Positions 26,237 to 33,531 of a stretch of DNA of 62,598 nt are shown piece after piece (within the stretch, counting starts at the first letter, position 1; every line of letters begins with the position of its first letter). A program made the translations under genes and the position numbers. The DNA lies in the NCBI GenBank assembly GCA_023444055.1, contig JAEZRV010000033.1:1-62598 (forward strand), written 5' to 3'. Source of the stretch: Bacillota bacterium. GTDB taxonomy: Bacteria; Bacillota; Clostridia; Acetivibrionales; DSM-1351. The notes beneath the pieces were generated by a model that worked only from the letters and a program-made list of their open reading frames with translations, did not search any database and was not told the origin of the DNA.

Positions 26237-26830
26237 ATGAAAAATGATAGACTAATGAAACAAATTCAATTTATTATAGAGATAGATAAACTAAAAAAAG
26301 TGTTTCGCCAGAATATTGTAATAGGAACAATCAGGAATGAGAATGATGCAGAGCATTCATGGCATTTAGCCATAATGGCAATGCTTTTATCTGAATATTC
26401 TTCGGACAAAAACATTGACATTCTAAAGGTTATTAAGCTGGCAATAGTTCATGACCTAGTTGAAATTGATGCTGGAGATACATTTTGCTATGATGAGAAA
26501 GCTAATGAGGATAAAGCTATTAGGGAGCAAAAGGCAGCAGATAGATTGTTTAATATACTACCGGAAGATCAGGCAAGAGAAATTTTTAACCTGTGGAGAG
26601 AGTTTGAAGAGCGGAAAACGCCTGAAGCAAAATTTGCATCATGTCTGGACAGGCTACAGCCTCTTTTGTTAAACTATAATACAGAAGGTTACACTTGGCA
26701 AAATCCAGAGGTCACAAGTGAAAAGGTACTTAACCGTAACAGGTTTCTAGAAGAAAATGCTCCTGAGCTTTGGGATTACGCTAAGGAAATTATTGAGGAT
26801 TCAATTAAGAAAGGGTTTTTGCGCGTGTAA
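26237..26830 (+). CDS. HD-domain hydrolase, HDDC2/YfbR-type 5'-deoxynucleotidase
   Basis: A 197-residue metal-dependent hydrolase. The metal-binding series is H in NDAEHSWHLA (about residue 40), H-D in IVHDLVEIDAGD (about 73), and D in ASCLDRLQPLL (about 138), matching the HDDC2/YfbR group that dephosphorylates deoxynucleoside monophosphates. Length is typical. The ribosome site is poor (AAAGATTAAAT), so translation may depend on the small upstream frame. Substrate is inferred from family only. The next gene is 65 nt away on the same strand. Confidence 0.85.
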   Translation: MKNDRLMKQIQFIIEIDKLKKVFRQNIVIGTIRNENDAEHSWHLAIMAMLLSEYSSDKNIDILKVIKLAIVHDLVEIDAGDTFCYDEKANEDKAIREQKAADRLFNILPEDQAREIFNLWREFEERKTPEAKFASCLDRLQPLLLNYNTEGYTWQNPEVTSEKVLNRNRFLEENAPELWDYAKEIIEDSIKKGFLRV

Positions 26831-26895
26831 CACTTTACATAATGTGTTAATAAATTGATAATATACGGAGTAATTTTTTATAGGAGGTTTTACGT

Positions 26896-27816
26896 ATGTT
26901 ATCAAGTGCAGAATTTATAAGGCAATCACTAGAAATACATCTTTTTTTTGCTAGAATTATGAAGGAACACTCATTTTTTCTTGAAGTTAGTTTTACACCA
27001 AGGGATAGTAGTTTTTCTCGTCAGGCAGATATGTTTAGAATGGAATTTGATGCTCTTTTAGCAGAAGTAATTTTGCTATCTAATGGAGTTGTCAGCCCTT
27101 CTGTTCTGCAATCAGGAGAGGTAACTACACAATATACACTGAGCGCTGAGATGGCATCAGCATATTTTACAGGAGTAGACATTCAAACAAAGCTTACAAA
27201 GGCAGAAGCTGGGCTAATGGGTAAGGTTATAATTGAAACTAATCCTATGCTTGAACAAAAGGTATTTTTGATAAACCAAAAGGCAATAAGGTTATTAACT
27301 GGATTAATAGCGTTCAAAGCTAATATTTTAGCAAATGTTTTATCTTGCAAAATGTTTACTATAAATTATCCATTGTTAATTGATCATATTATGCGTGAAG
27401 CAAAATTGTATTTGCATATGCTACAGATACTTCAAAGCAAAAAAGAAATTGATGAAGAAATAACGGTATATGAACAAGAATTTTTCTGGAACACAATTAT
27501 GGCTGAACATTCTAAATTTATTCGTGGATTACTTGATCCATCAGAAGATGAGTTGTTCAATGCTGCTAATAATTTTGGGAATGAGTTTGATCAATTGGCA
27601 AATGAGGCAAAACAAGCAATGGACAGTGCGTTGCAAAGCAATAATGTTACAAATGATAGTCTAAAGGCTACAAAAGAAATTCGAGATTTTAAAGCGGCAG
27701 GTACAAAGGGTATACTAGAATGTAAGATTAAGTCTGTAATAATTCCATTATTAGCAGATCACACTTTAAGAGAAGCAAACCATTATTTAAGGTTATTGAA
27801 AATTTTCAAAAGATAG
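26896..27816 (+). CDS. DUF2935 four-helix-bundle protein
   Basis: A 306-residue protein with two related helical halves. Each opens with a Glu/His-rich helix (IHLFFARIMKEHSFFLE at about 15-30 and EFFWNTIMAEHSKFIRG at about 195-211) and ends with H..REA.LYL.ML (LLIDHIMREAKLYLHML and LLADHTLREANHYLRLL). This is the DUF2935 duplicated ferritin-like bundle, whose E/H ligands probably bind metal. No cellular role is established that I know of. A strong TAGGAGG precedes the ATG. The MITE-like copy B starts immediately after its stop codon. Confidence 0.85.
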   Translation: MLSSAEFIRQSLEIHLFFARIMKEHSFFLEVSFTPRDSSFSRQADMFRMEFDALLAEVILLSNGVVSPSVLQSGEVTTQYTLSAEMASAYFTGVDIQTKLTKAEAGLMGKVIIETNPMLEQKVFLINQKAIRLLTGLIAFKANILANVLSCKMFTINYPLLIDHIMREAKLYLHMLQILQSKKEIDEEITVYEQEFFWNTIMAEHSKFIRGLLDPSEDELFNAANNFGNEFDQLANEAKQAMDSALQSNNVTNDSLKATKEIRDFKAAGTKGILECKIKSVIIPLLADHTLREANHYLRLLKIFKR

Positions 27817-27818
27817 TA

Positions 27819-27945
27819 ACTCAACTTTTCTAGTTGAAAAATGTATGTTAGACTTATCAATGGGAAGTTGGACTAAAAATTATTTGAATGAACCATTACT
27901 ATTTAAACAATTAATTTTGGCAACAAACCATTGATAAGTTTGAGC
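27819..27945. repeat. MITE-like element, short copy B
   Basis: This is a relative of 3617-3941: the same AACTCAACTTTT-CTAGTTGAA start, then CTTATCAATGG (27853-27863), GAAGTTGGA-TAAAAA and GGCAACAAACC. CTTATCAATGG has an exact inverted partner at 27928-27938. The central segment of copy A is missing and the outer right end is eroded. Confidence 0.6.
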
Positions 27946-28045
27946 TGGAAACGTAAAAGGACAAGCTAGACAGTACAATTCTTTGATTTACGGTGAGAAT
28001 TTTTATAATATAAATAAACTTAATTTATTACAGGAGGAGTTAGAT

Positions 28046-28633
28046 ATGAAAATTCTATTTCAAGGACGTGCAAGTTTAAGAATAATTACTAAAGAAGGAA
28101 CAGTTGCATATGTTGACCCATTCATGGGTGATGGCTATGAGATACCAGCTGACATAATATTAGTAACGCATCAACATGATGATCACAACCAAGTTGATAT
28201 GCCAAAAAAGAAAAGTGATTGTTTAATATACCAGAATTTCGATGCCTTAAAAGATGGCAAATATATGACCCTAAATTTTAAGGATTTACAGATAGAAGCT
28301 GTACCATCTTATAATAAAAATCATAGAAAAGAAGAGTGTGTAGGATATCTTATAAAAGTGGAGGGCAAGACATTATACATTGCAGGGGATACATCAAAAA
28401 TACCTGAAATGAATGAATTGGCTCATAAAAATATTGACTATGCTTTCTTGCCTATTGATGGGTTATACAATATGGGTGTAGAAGAGGCTGCCGAGTGTGC
28501 AAAGATTATTTCAGCAAAATATTGTATTCCAATACACACTAGTCCAGCAGAATTATATAGTAAAAGTAATGCTGAAAATTTCAAAGTTGAAAATAAAATT
28601 TTAATGGATATAAATGAAGAAATAGAGATATGA
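28046..28633 (+). CDS. MBL-fold metal-dependent hydrolase (UlaG-like)
   Basis: A 195-residue zinc-dependent hydrolase. ATG 28046 follows CAGGAGGAG; an in-frame ATG 63 nt earlier has no ribosome site. The signature THQHDDHNQ (about residue 35) supplies the H-x-H-x-D-H ligands, and AGDTSKIPE (about 113) the bridging Asp. A final His lies in IPIHTSP. The short size and missing extra domains fit the UlaG-like / YtkL-type group. The substrate is unknown. A gap of over 900 bp follows it. Confidence 0.88.
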   Translation: MKILFQGRASLRIITKEGTVAYVDPFMGDGYEIPADIILVTHQHDDHNQVDMPKKKSDCLIYQNFDALKDGKYMTLNFKDLQIEAVPSYNKNHRKEECVGYLIKVEGKTLYIAGDTSKIPEMNELAHKNIDYAFLPIDGLYNMGVEEAAECAKIISAKYCIPIHTSPAELYSKSNAENFKVENKILMDINEEIEI

Positions 28634-29056
28634 TCTGCTGAGCACGAAGCTAGTTTGGGTGAGAAATAATTATAAATCGACATAAAAAACGGTGCTAAAT
28701 GCGCAAAATGGATAAAATTCGACATAAAAGTGTGGATAATTACAATTTACAACCTTCAAATTGTGTGATATTATTTAGTTACGGTAAGTGATTACCAAAA
28801 ACATCTTTTAAAAGTTAATATACTTTCCCGATTAAGGTATCAGTCATCGTATAAAAAATGCATAGACTGTAAATATTAATATGGAAAAGTTAAAATTTTA
28901 TAAAGATTTGCTATACTATTTGCTCTAATATATGTACCAAAGAATAACTTATATTCACAATATAATTTGGAGATTCTTTGTAGCTGTAATCACAATTAAT
29001 GTCGCTCTTTTATTCATACTTGTTTTTTTGCATTAATAGAACTCACAAAAGCAACG

Positions 29057-29086
29057 AACCCTTACGATAAATCGTAAGGGTTTTTT
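29057..29086 (+). terminator. Orphan Rho-independent terminator
   Basis: AACCCTTACGAT (29057-29068) pairs perfectly with ATCGTAAGGGTT across a two-base loop, followed by TTTTTT on the plus strand. The nearest upstream coding stop is more than 420 nt away. Confidence 0.8.
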
Positions 29087-29264
29087 GCTTTTTGACAATC
29101 ATAGAAAAATAAATGGTTGTTAAAACAAGAATAATAATTCCTATTATTATAAATAGTGTTTATTCTTTATGTGGCGGGAAATACGGAAAATAATACCATT
29201 TATTTGTGTTTGTGCTATTATATTGAGTAGATATTATTTTACTTCCTAATATTATTTTTTTATT

Positions 29265-29306
29265 AAAATAGAGATAATAAGATTGTTGGCTTATTATCTC
29301 TATTTT
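29265..29306. repeat. Perfect 17-bp inverted repeat
   Basis: Positions 29265-29281 are the exact inverse of 29290-29306 with an 8-nt loop (ATTGTTGG). Neither side carries a strong T run beyond the stem's own TTTT, so it may be a weak terminator or another structured site. Confidence 0.6.
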
Positions 29307-29551
29307 CCTGTAAATTCAGCTTAACTTTTAAAAATTAATAACTACTCAGCTACATACTACAAATTATGTGAAATAATAACTATAATATTTATAATATGTT
29401 GTAATATGGATTTGCAAAGAGTAATATAAAACTAGCTATGCTGGAAGTTGTTTAAAACAATTAAACAACTATTAGAAAAACAATGTTTTTGAGCTGATGT
29501 TGAGATGGCTAATTAAGAGGAGATAAACGAGCACTCATAGGAGGATTAAAA

Positions 29552-30052
29552 TTGTTAAGATTAAGACCTTATAAAGAAAGTGATGCAAAATACATAATAA
29601 ATTGGATTAAAGATGAAAAACTATTCTATATGTGGAGCGCAAACAAGTTTCAATATCCACTAACTGAGGATCAATTAGCTAAGTACAAGGAGAATTATGA
29701 TAAAGATGAGAATGGCTGGATAACAACAGCTATTGATGAAAAAGGAAAACCTGTAGGGCACTTTCTAATGAGAATGGCAGATTATGAAAATGAAAGCATA
29801 CATATGGGGTTCATTGTTGTAGATCCAGAAATTCGTGGTAAAGGCTATGGAAAAGAGATGCTTGAGCTTGCAATTAAATATGCTTTTGAAATTCTGAAAG
29901 TATCCCGAATTACCTTAGCTGTATATGACACTAACCCGTCAGCTCATAATTGCTATAAAAGCATTGGATTTGTTGATGAAAATTATATTGAAAAGAATTT
30001 TCAATACAAAGATGAGATGTGGGGTACTTACTATATGGCAGTTGAAAAGTGA
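29552..30052 (+). CDS. GNAT-family N-acetyltransferase
   Basis: A 166-residue protein starting at TTG 29552 after AGGAGG. GFIVVDPEIRGKGYGKEML is the acetyl-CoA binding loop (about 90-108), and NPSAHNCYKSIGFVDE is the typical C-terminal motif of ribosomal-protein and aminoglycoside-like GNATs. The substrate is not predictable. It is unrelated in detail to the other acetyltransferase at 25446. It stands alone; the toxin-like gene follows after 130 nt. Confidence 0.88.
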   Translation: MLRLRPYKESDAKYIINWIKDEKLFYMWSANKFQYPLTEDQLAKYKENYDKDENGWITTAIDEKGKPVGHFLMRMADYENESIHMGFIVVDPEIRGKGYGKEMLELAIKYAFEILKVSRITLAVYDTNPSAHNCYKSIGFVDENYIEKNFQYKDEMWGTYYMAVEK

Positions 30053-30184
30053 CTACGGGGACTCTCTTGCACCGATAGAATGTTTATGTGTGAAGGTTGA
30101 AAAATAATATTTTATATTTTAGATGTTATTTGCTCTACGAAATTTACTTTATAGATAGAGTAGATTTTAGGGAGTGATGACATC

Positions 30185-31618
30185 GTGATAACAAGTAAAT
30201 TAACAGACAAAAATGTAGAACAAAGCTCAAACAGGTACATACAGAATAAAGCAGCCAAATCAACTTCAAGCTCTAAGGAAATGACAACAAATCAAGCTGT
30301 CTCAACAGTTGACGTAAAAACCATGACAAATAAATTTCTTACAGCCCCGTATTCAGTTACTCGTAACGAATTTATGCGGTTTCAATGTGTTGTGGGATAC
30401 AAGCAGGCAACAAAATTGCTAGAAGAGGGGAAAAGGCGTAAAAGACAAGAAAACGCAGATAAAACAAAGAAACAAAGTAATACTCCTTCTGTGCAAAAAT
30501 TACAAAATGGCAGCACTATTAAGCCAACGGCTCCCAAAAAGCCGACTCAAACACCTGTAATACCTTTTCAAGATGTTCTACAAAGCAAAGCAAAAGGTGA
30601 ATCAAAAGAGAACAACACAGTTAAGAAATCTCCTCAAATACCTGAACATGTAATACAGAAAAGTAAACAAGAGGGCAACAACATTACCTCAGAATCTGTT
30701 CTAGACACAATGCAGAACGTAATTGACATCGTAGGATTTGTTCCTGGCATAGGTGATATTGCAGATGGAGTTAATACAGGAATCTATTTATTACGAAAAA
30801 GATGGATGGATGCAGTGTTTTCAGGAATAGCTCTAATTCCTGCATTAGGTTCAGCTATAGCAACCCCTATGAAAGCCATATTTAAAGCCGCTGGAAATAC
30901 CAAACTAGTTAAAGAAGCTATAAAATTGTTGTCAAAGATATTTGGAGGAGTAAATAAAGTTGCTTCAAAATTGGATAATTTATTGATAACATTTAGAGGA
31001 ATCCTTCGTAAACTGCCAGGTGTAATAGATTCAATAGCAGATAACGGTTTGTTGAAAAAGATATTACACAAGGATGATATTAGGGCAATAAGGCTATTTG
31101 CTAAAAGTATGAGACTAGGAATAGAAGAGCTGTGTAAAAAAGCTGAAAAAGTCTTTGCTATGGTAAAGAAACCATTTACTAAGGGTGTTCCTGAGATAAA
31201 AGCTAAGCATGCAGTAGATAGTGCTAAGAAGGCTCAAAGTGTATTAGACGGAATTGATCCAAAGTACTTTAATAGCAGTAGTAGATTCGGAGGTGGGTTC
31301 TATGTTGGCTCAGATGGAAAAACAATAGTGGCTGAGCTGGCGGAACACGGCAATACTGCTAAATATGCTATTAGTTATGATTTAAACTTAAGCGGACAGA
31401 AGGTTTTAGACTTAACGAAACCTGAAGTGGCAGCTAAATGGAAGTTTGTTCAAGATTTCACCTCTACTAGAGAATGTCAGATTATTGGAGAGTTAGCTGA
31501 AAAACAAGGGTATACCGTTATTAAATTCAAATCATATAGGGGAAGTGGAATCAACTACGTAATTTTTGATAATTTTAAAAAGATATTATCAGCTAAAATG
31601 GTTACGCCAATTGATTGA
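30185..31618 (+). CDS. Putative polymorphic toxin with pre-toxin hydrophobic region
   Basis: A 477-residue protein starting at GTG 30185 after GGGAGTGA. Residues 1-165 are Lys/Thr/Gln-rich and disordered-looking. About 175-240 is a Gly/Ala-rich hydrophobic module (IVGFVPGIGDIADGVN ... GIALIPALGSAIATP), as in the pre-toxin TG/VENN-type regions of polymorphic toxins. The last 140 residues hold RFGGGFYVGSDG ... AELAEHG and GINYVIFDN. I read these, with limited confidence, as an ADP-ribosyltransferase- or RES-like toxin domain. No signal peptide is seen, so export would need a dedicated system. The next gene is a candidate immunity protein. Confidence 0.65.
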   Translation: MITSKLTDKNVEQSSNRYIQNKAAKSTSSSKEMTTNQAVSTVDVKTMTNKFLTAPYSVTRNEFMRFQCVVGYKQATKLLEEGKRRKRQENADKTKKQSNTPSVQKLQNGSTIKPTAPKKPTQTPVIPFQDVLQSKAKGESKENNTVKKSPQIPEHVIQKSKQEGNNITSESVLDTMQNVIDIVGFVPGIGDIADGVNTGIYLLRKRWMDAVFSGIALIPALGSAIATPMKAIFKAAGNTKLVKEAIKLLSKIFGGVNKVASKLDNLLITFRGILRKLPGVIDSIADNGLLKKILHKDDIRAIRLFAKSMRLGIEELCKKAEKVFAMVKKPFTKGVPEIKAKHAVDSAKKAQSVLDGIDPKYFNSSSRFGGGFYVGSDGKTIVAELAEHGNTAKYAISYDLNLSGQKVLDLTKPEVAAKWKFVQDFTSTRECQIIGELAEKQGYTVIKFKSYRGSGINYVIFDNFKKILSAKMVTPID

Positions 31619-31681
31619 TTTTAATATAAAATAACTCAGCACCAAAAGAGTATAAGATTAAAGAAAAAATACTTATTAAAT

Positions 31682-31748
31682 AAAAAAGGGGGCTAGTCCA
31701 TGCTAGGTACTTGGTTTGTACCTAATACATGGCAGGAAAATATTTATG
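31682..31748 (+). promoter_or_regulatory. Hairpin between Shine-Dalgarno and start codon (reduced form of the 36.7-kb element)
   Basis: After a purine-rich site (AAAAAAGGGGG, 31682-31692) the leader has TCCATG (31697-31702), TAGGTAC (31704-31710), a 7-nt loop, GTACCTA (31718-31724) and CATGG (31728-31732). A second purine patch (CAGGAAAA) and ATG 31746 follow. The order SD, CCATG, hairpin, CATGG, ATG matches the longer elements at 36677, 52249 and 62389. Confidence 0.55.
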
Positions 31749-32240
31749 AGTGAGAATATGATAGAAGTCAAAGTTAGAAAAGAAGAGGCATTGTGTACCC
31801 AATGCGGCTCGAAAAAATCCTTTTATTATTTATCAGATTTTTCATATGGAGAAAGATTGGTTATGACAGACAATGGGAAATATTATGCATATGCCAATCT
31901 AATTGAGGATAAAGTCTTTGAAGAGTTAGACAAATATATTACATTAATTTTTAACAGTTATAATGTTTCTTTATCAAGGAATTTGTTTGCAAAATGCATA
32001 AATAACTTATTTGGAATCACATGTGATATGATAAAAAATGTGCCAATTGATACTGCAAGCAGGAATGACAAATGCTTATCATGCGGTAATACAGATTTTG
32101 GTCAAAATATTTCAGAATCAATAGAAAATATAGAGATACCAGCTGTGACACATAATTCATGGAATGGACTAAATGAAGATGAGAAAATTAGCATTATAAA
32201 GAATGAACTTATAAAGCAAAATTATATTGATGAGCTGTAA
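31746..32240 (+). CDS. Zinc-ribbon-like small protein, candidate immunity protein
   Basis: A 164-residue cytosolic protein starting at ATG 31746 (CAGGAAAA upstream). An in-frame TTG 30 nt earlier lies inside the leader hairpin and is rejected. C-x2-C pairs near residue 17 (CTQCG) and about 113 (CLSCGN) suggest one zinc-binding module split by a helical insert. I do not recognise the family. It lies 127 nt after the putative toxin gene on the same strand, the usual place for an immunity gene. That pairing is inference from position only. Confidence 0.65.
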   Translation: MSENMIEVKVRKEEALCTQCGSKKSFYYLSDFSYGERLVMTDNGKYYAYANLIEDKVFEELDKYITLIFNSYNVSLSRNLFAKCINNLFGITCDMIKNVPIDTASRNDKCLSCGNTDFGQNISESIENIEIPAVTHNSWNGLNEDEKISIIKNELIKQNYIDEL

Positions 32241-32277
32241 TGCTTAATTATTTGTTTAATTCAATTTATAGCTTTTG

Positions 32278-32310
32278 AACAGTCACTAGACGTAAAGATT
32301 AGTGACTGTT
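32278..32310 (+). terminator. Terminator after the zinc-ribbon gene
   Basis: AACAGTCACTA (32278-32288) pairs exactly with TAGTGACTGTT (32300-32310) and is followed by TTGTTAT. It lies about 40 nt after the stop codon. Confidence 0.75.
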
Positions 32311-32465
32311 TTGTTATATAAACCTACGCTGAATAGCTATAATAAGGAGCCGGAGTTACTCACTATAACTATGAAATATGTGTTTGAAATACTGAAAAAT
32401 ATTGATAAAAGCGGGAAATTTATATAAAATAATACATGCGAGTAAATAATAATAAAGGGGAAATA

Positions 32466-33428
32466 ATGAGAGGCATAAATACAAGCAGTATTTTTTTTGT
32501 AGTACTTATTATCTGGAATATAGCTACTATAAGCTTTTTGATTTATAGAAAAAATAAGTTATCTAAGCATAGGAATTATACACACCACCGCTTACAATAC
32601 ATATTGAGTTATTTACTCATTAATATAATTCTTATAATAGGTCTGATATATATTTCTTCAACTATTGGTGTAACCCACTATAGTATTAAATCCAGCAGAA
32701 TCCCATCAGAATTTGATGGCTTTAAAATAATGCAAATATCAGATTTTCATAATGGGAGCTTTAAGGGCGGAACAAAAAAACTTATTGAAAGGGTTGAAAA
32801 GGAAAAGCCTGATATTATAGCCTTGACAGGCGATATTATTGATGAAAAGGCCTTAAATGACTTGCCTGTTGCTGAGCTGGTATCAAAGCTGAAATTATTT
32901 GCGCCTGTTTATTTTGTTTCAGGAAATCATGATATTAATTATCCTCATTTCTATGATATGTATAATATGCTTAAGAACGAAGGCGTTGTTTTACTTGAAA
33001 ATCAAAAAGTTATTATAAAAAAAGGTATGGCTCAAATAAATTTATATGGAATAGACGACCTGGTCATGCCCAGTAATTTCGGTGAAAAAATATTTCTTAA
33101 TCTGGAAATGAGTGAGTTAAAGCCTCAGAGTGGTTATAATGTTTTATTATTTCATAGAGCTGATTTTTTTGATAACTTAAAGGGTAATGGCTATCAATTA
33201 GTGTTAGCTGGACATATGCATGGAGGGCAGGTACAAATCCCTTTTGTAGGAGGCTTAATTTCACCACATATAAATCGCAGATTGTTTCCAAAATATACAG
33301 ATGGAATATATAGTGAGGCAGGGACAACAATGGTAGTTAGCAGGGGATTAGGTAATATCGTACATGTACCAAGGGTTTTAAATCCTCCCGAGGTTGTTCT
33401 AGTTACATTGCTGCATAATGAAAATTGA
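32466..33428 (+). CDS. Membrane-anchored metallophosphoesterase (YkuE-like)
   Basis: A 320-residue protein starting at ATG 32466 after AAAGGGGAAAT; an ATG 30 nt upstream has no ribosome site. Two membrane helices (about 7-25 and 45-66) precede a calcineurin-like domain carrying the full metal series: ISDFHNG, LTGDIID, SGNHDIN, LFHRADF and AGHMHGGQ. The catalytic domain faces outward by the helix count, as in YkuE-type enzymes. The family cleaves phosphoesters, sometimes of lipid-linked intermediates; the substrate here is unknown. It appears to be transcribed alone. Confidence 0.9.
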   Translation: MRGINTSSIFFVVLIIWNIATISFLIYRKNKLSKHRNYTHHRLQYILSYLLINIILIIGLIYISSTIGVTHYSIKSSRIPSEFDGFKIMQISDFHNGSFKGGTKKLIERVEKEKPDIIALTGDIIDEKALNDLPVAELVSKLKLFAPVYFVSGNHDINYPHFYDMYNMLKNEGVVLLENQKVIIKKGMAQINLYGIDDLVMPSNFGEKIFLNLEMSELKPQSGYNVLLFHRADFFDNLKGNGYQLVLAGHMHGGQVQIPFVGGLISPHINRRLFPKYTDGIYSEAGTTMVVSRGLGNIVHVPRVLNPPEVVLVTLLHNEN

Positions 33429-33531
33429 TTAACTCCATTATTTTTTATCAAAAATACATTGCAATATGTATCGTATAAAAGGTATAGTATAATAAACAAA
33501 TGTTCGGTTTATTAATTATACAAGGAATGTT

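Larger units (their letters stand above)
28634..29551. other. 918-bp gap with two strong hairpins and no gene
   Basis: No coding frame is convincing on either strand. The region holds an orphan terminator (29057-29086) and a 17-bp inverted repeat (29265-29306). A TATACT-like box near 28911 could start a short untranslated RNA ending at the orphan terminator. The last 210 bp form the leader of the next acetyltransferase. Confidence 0.5.
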
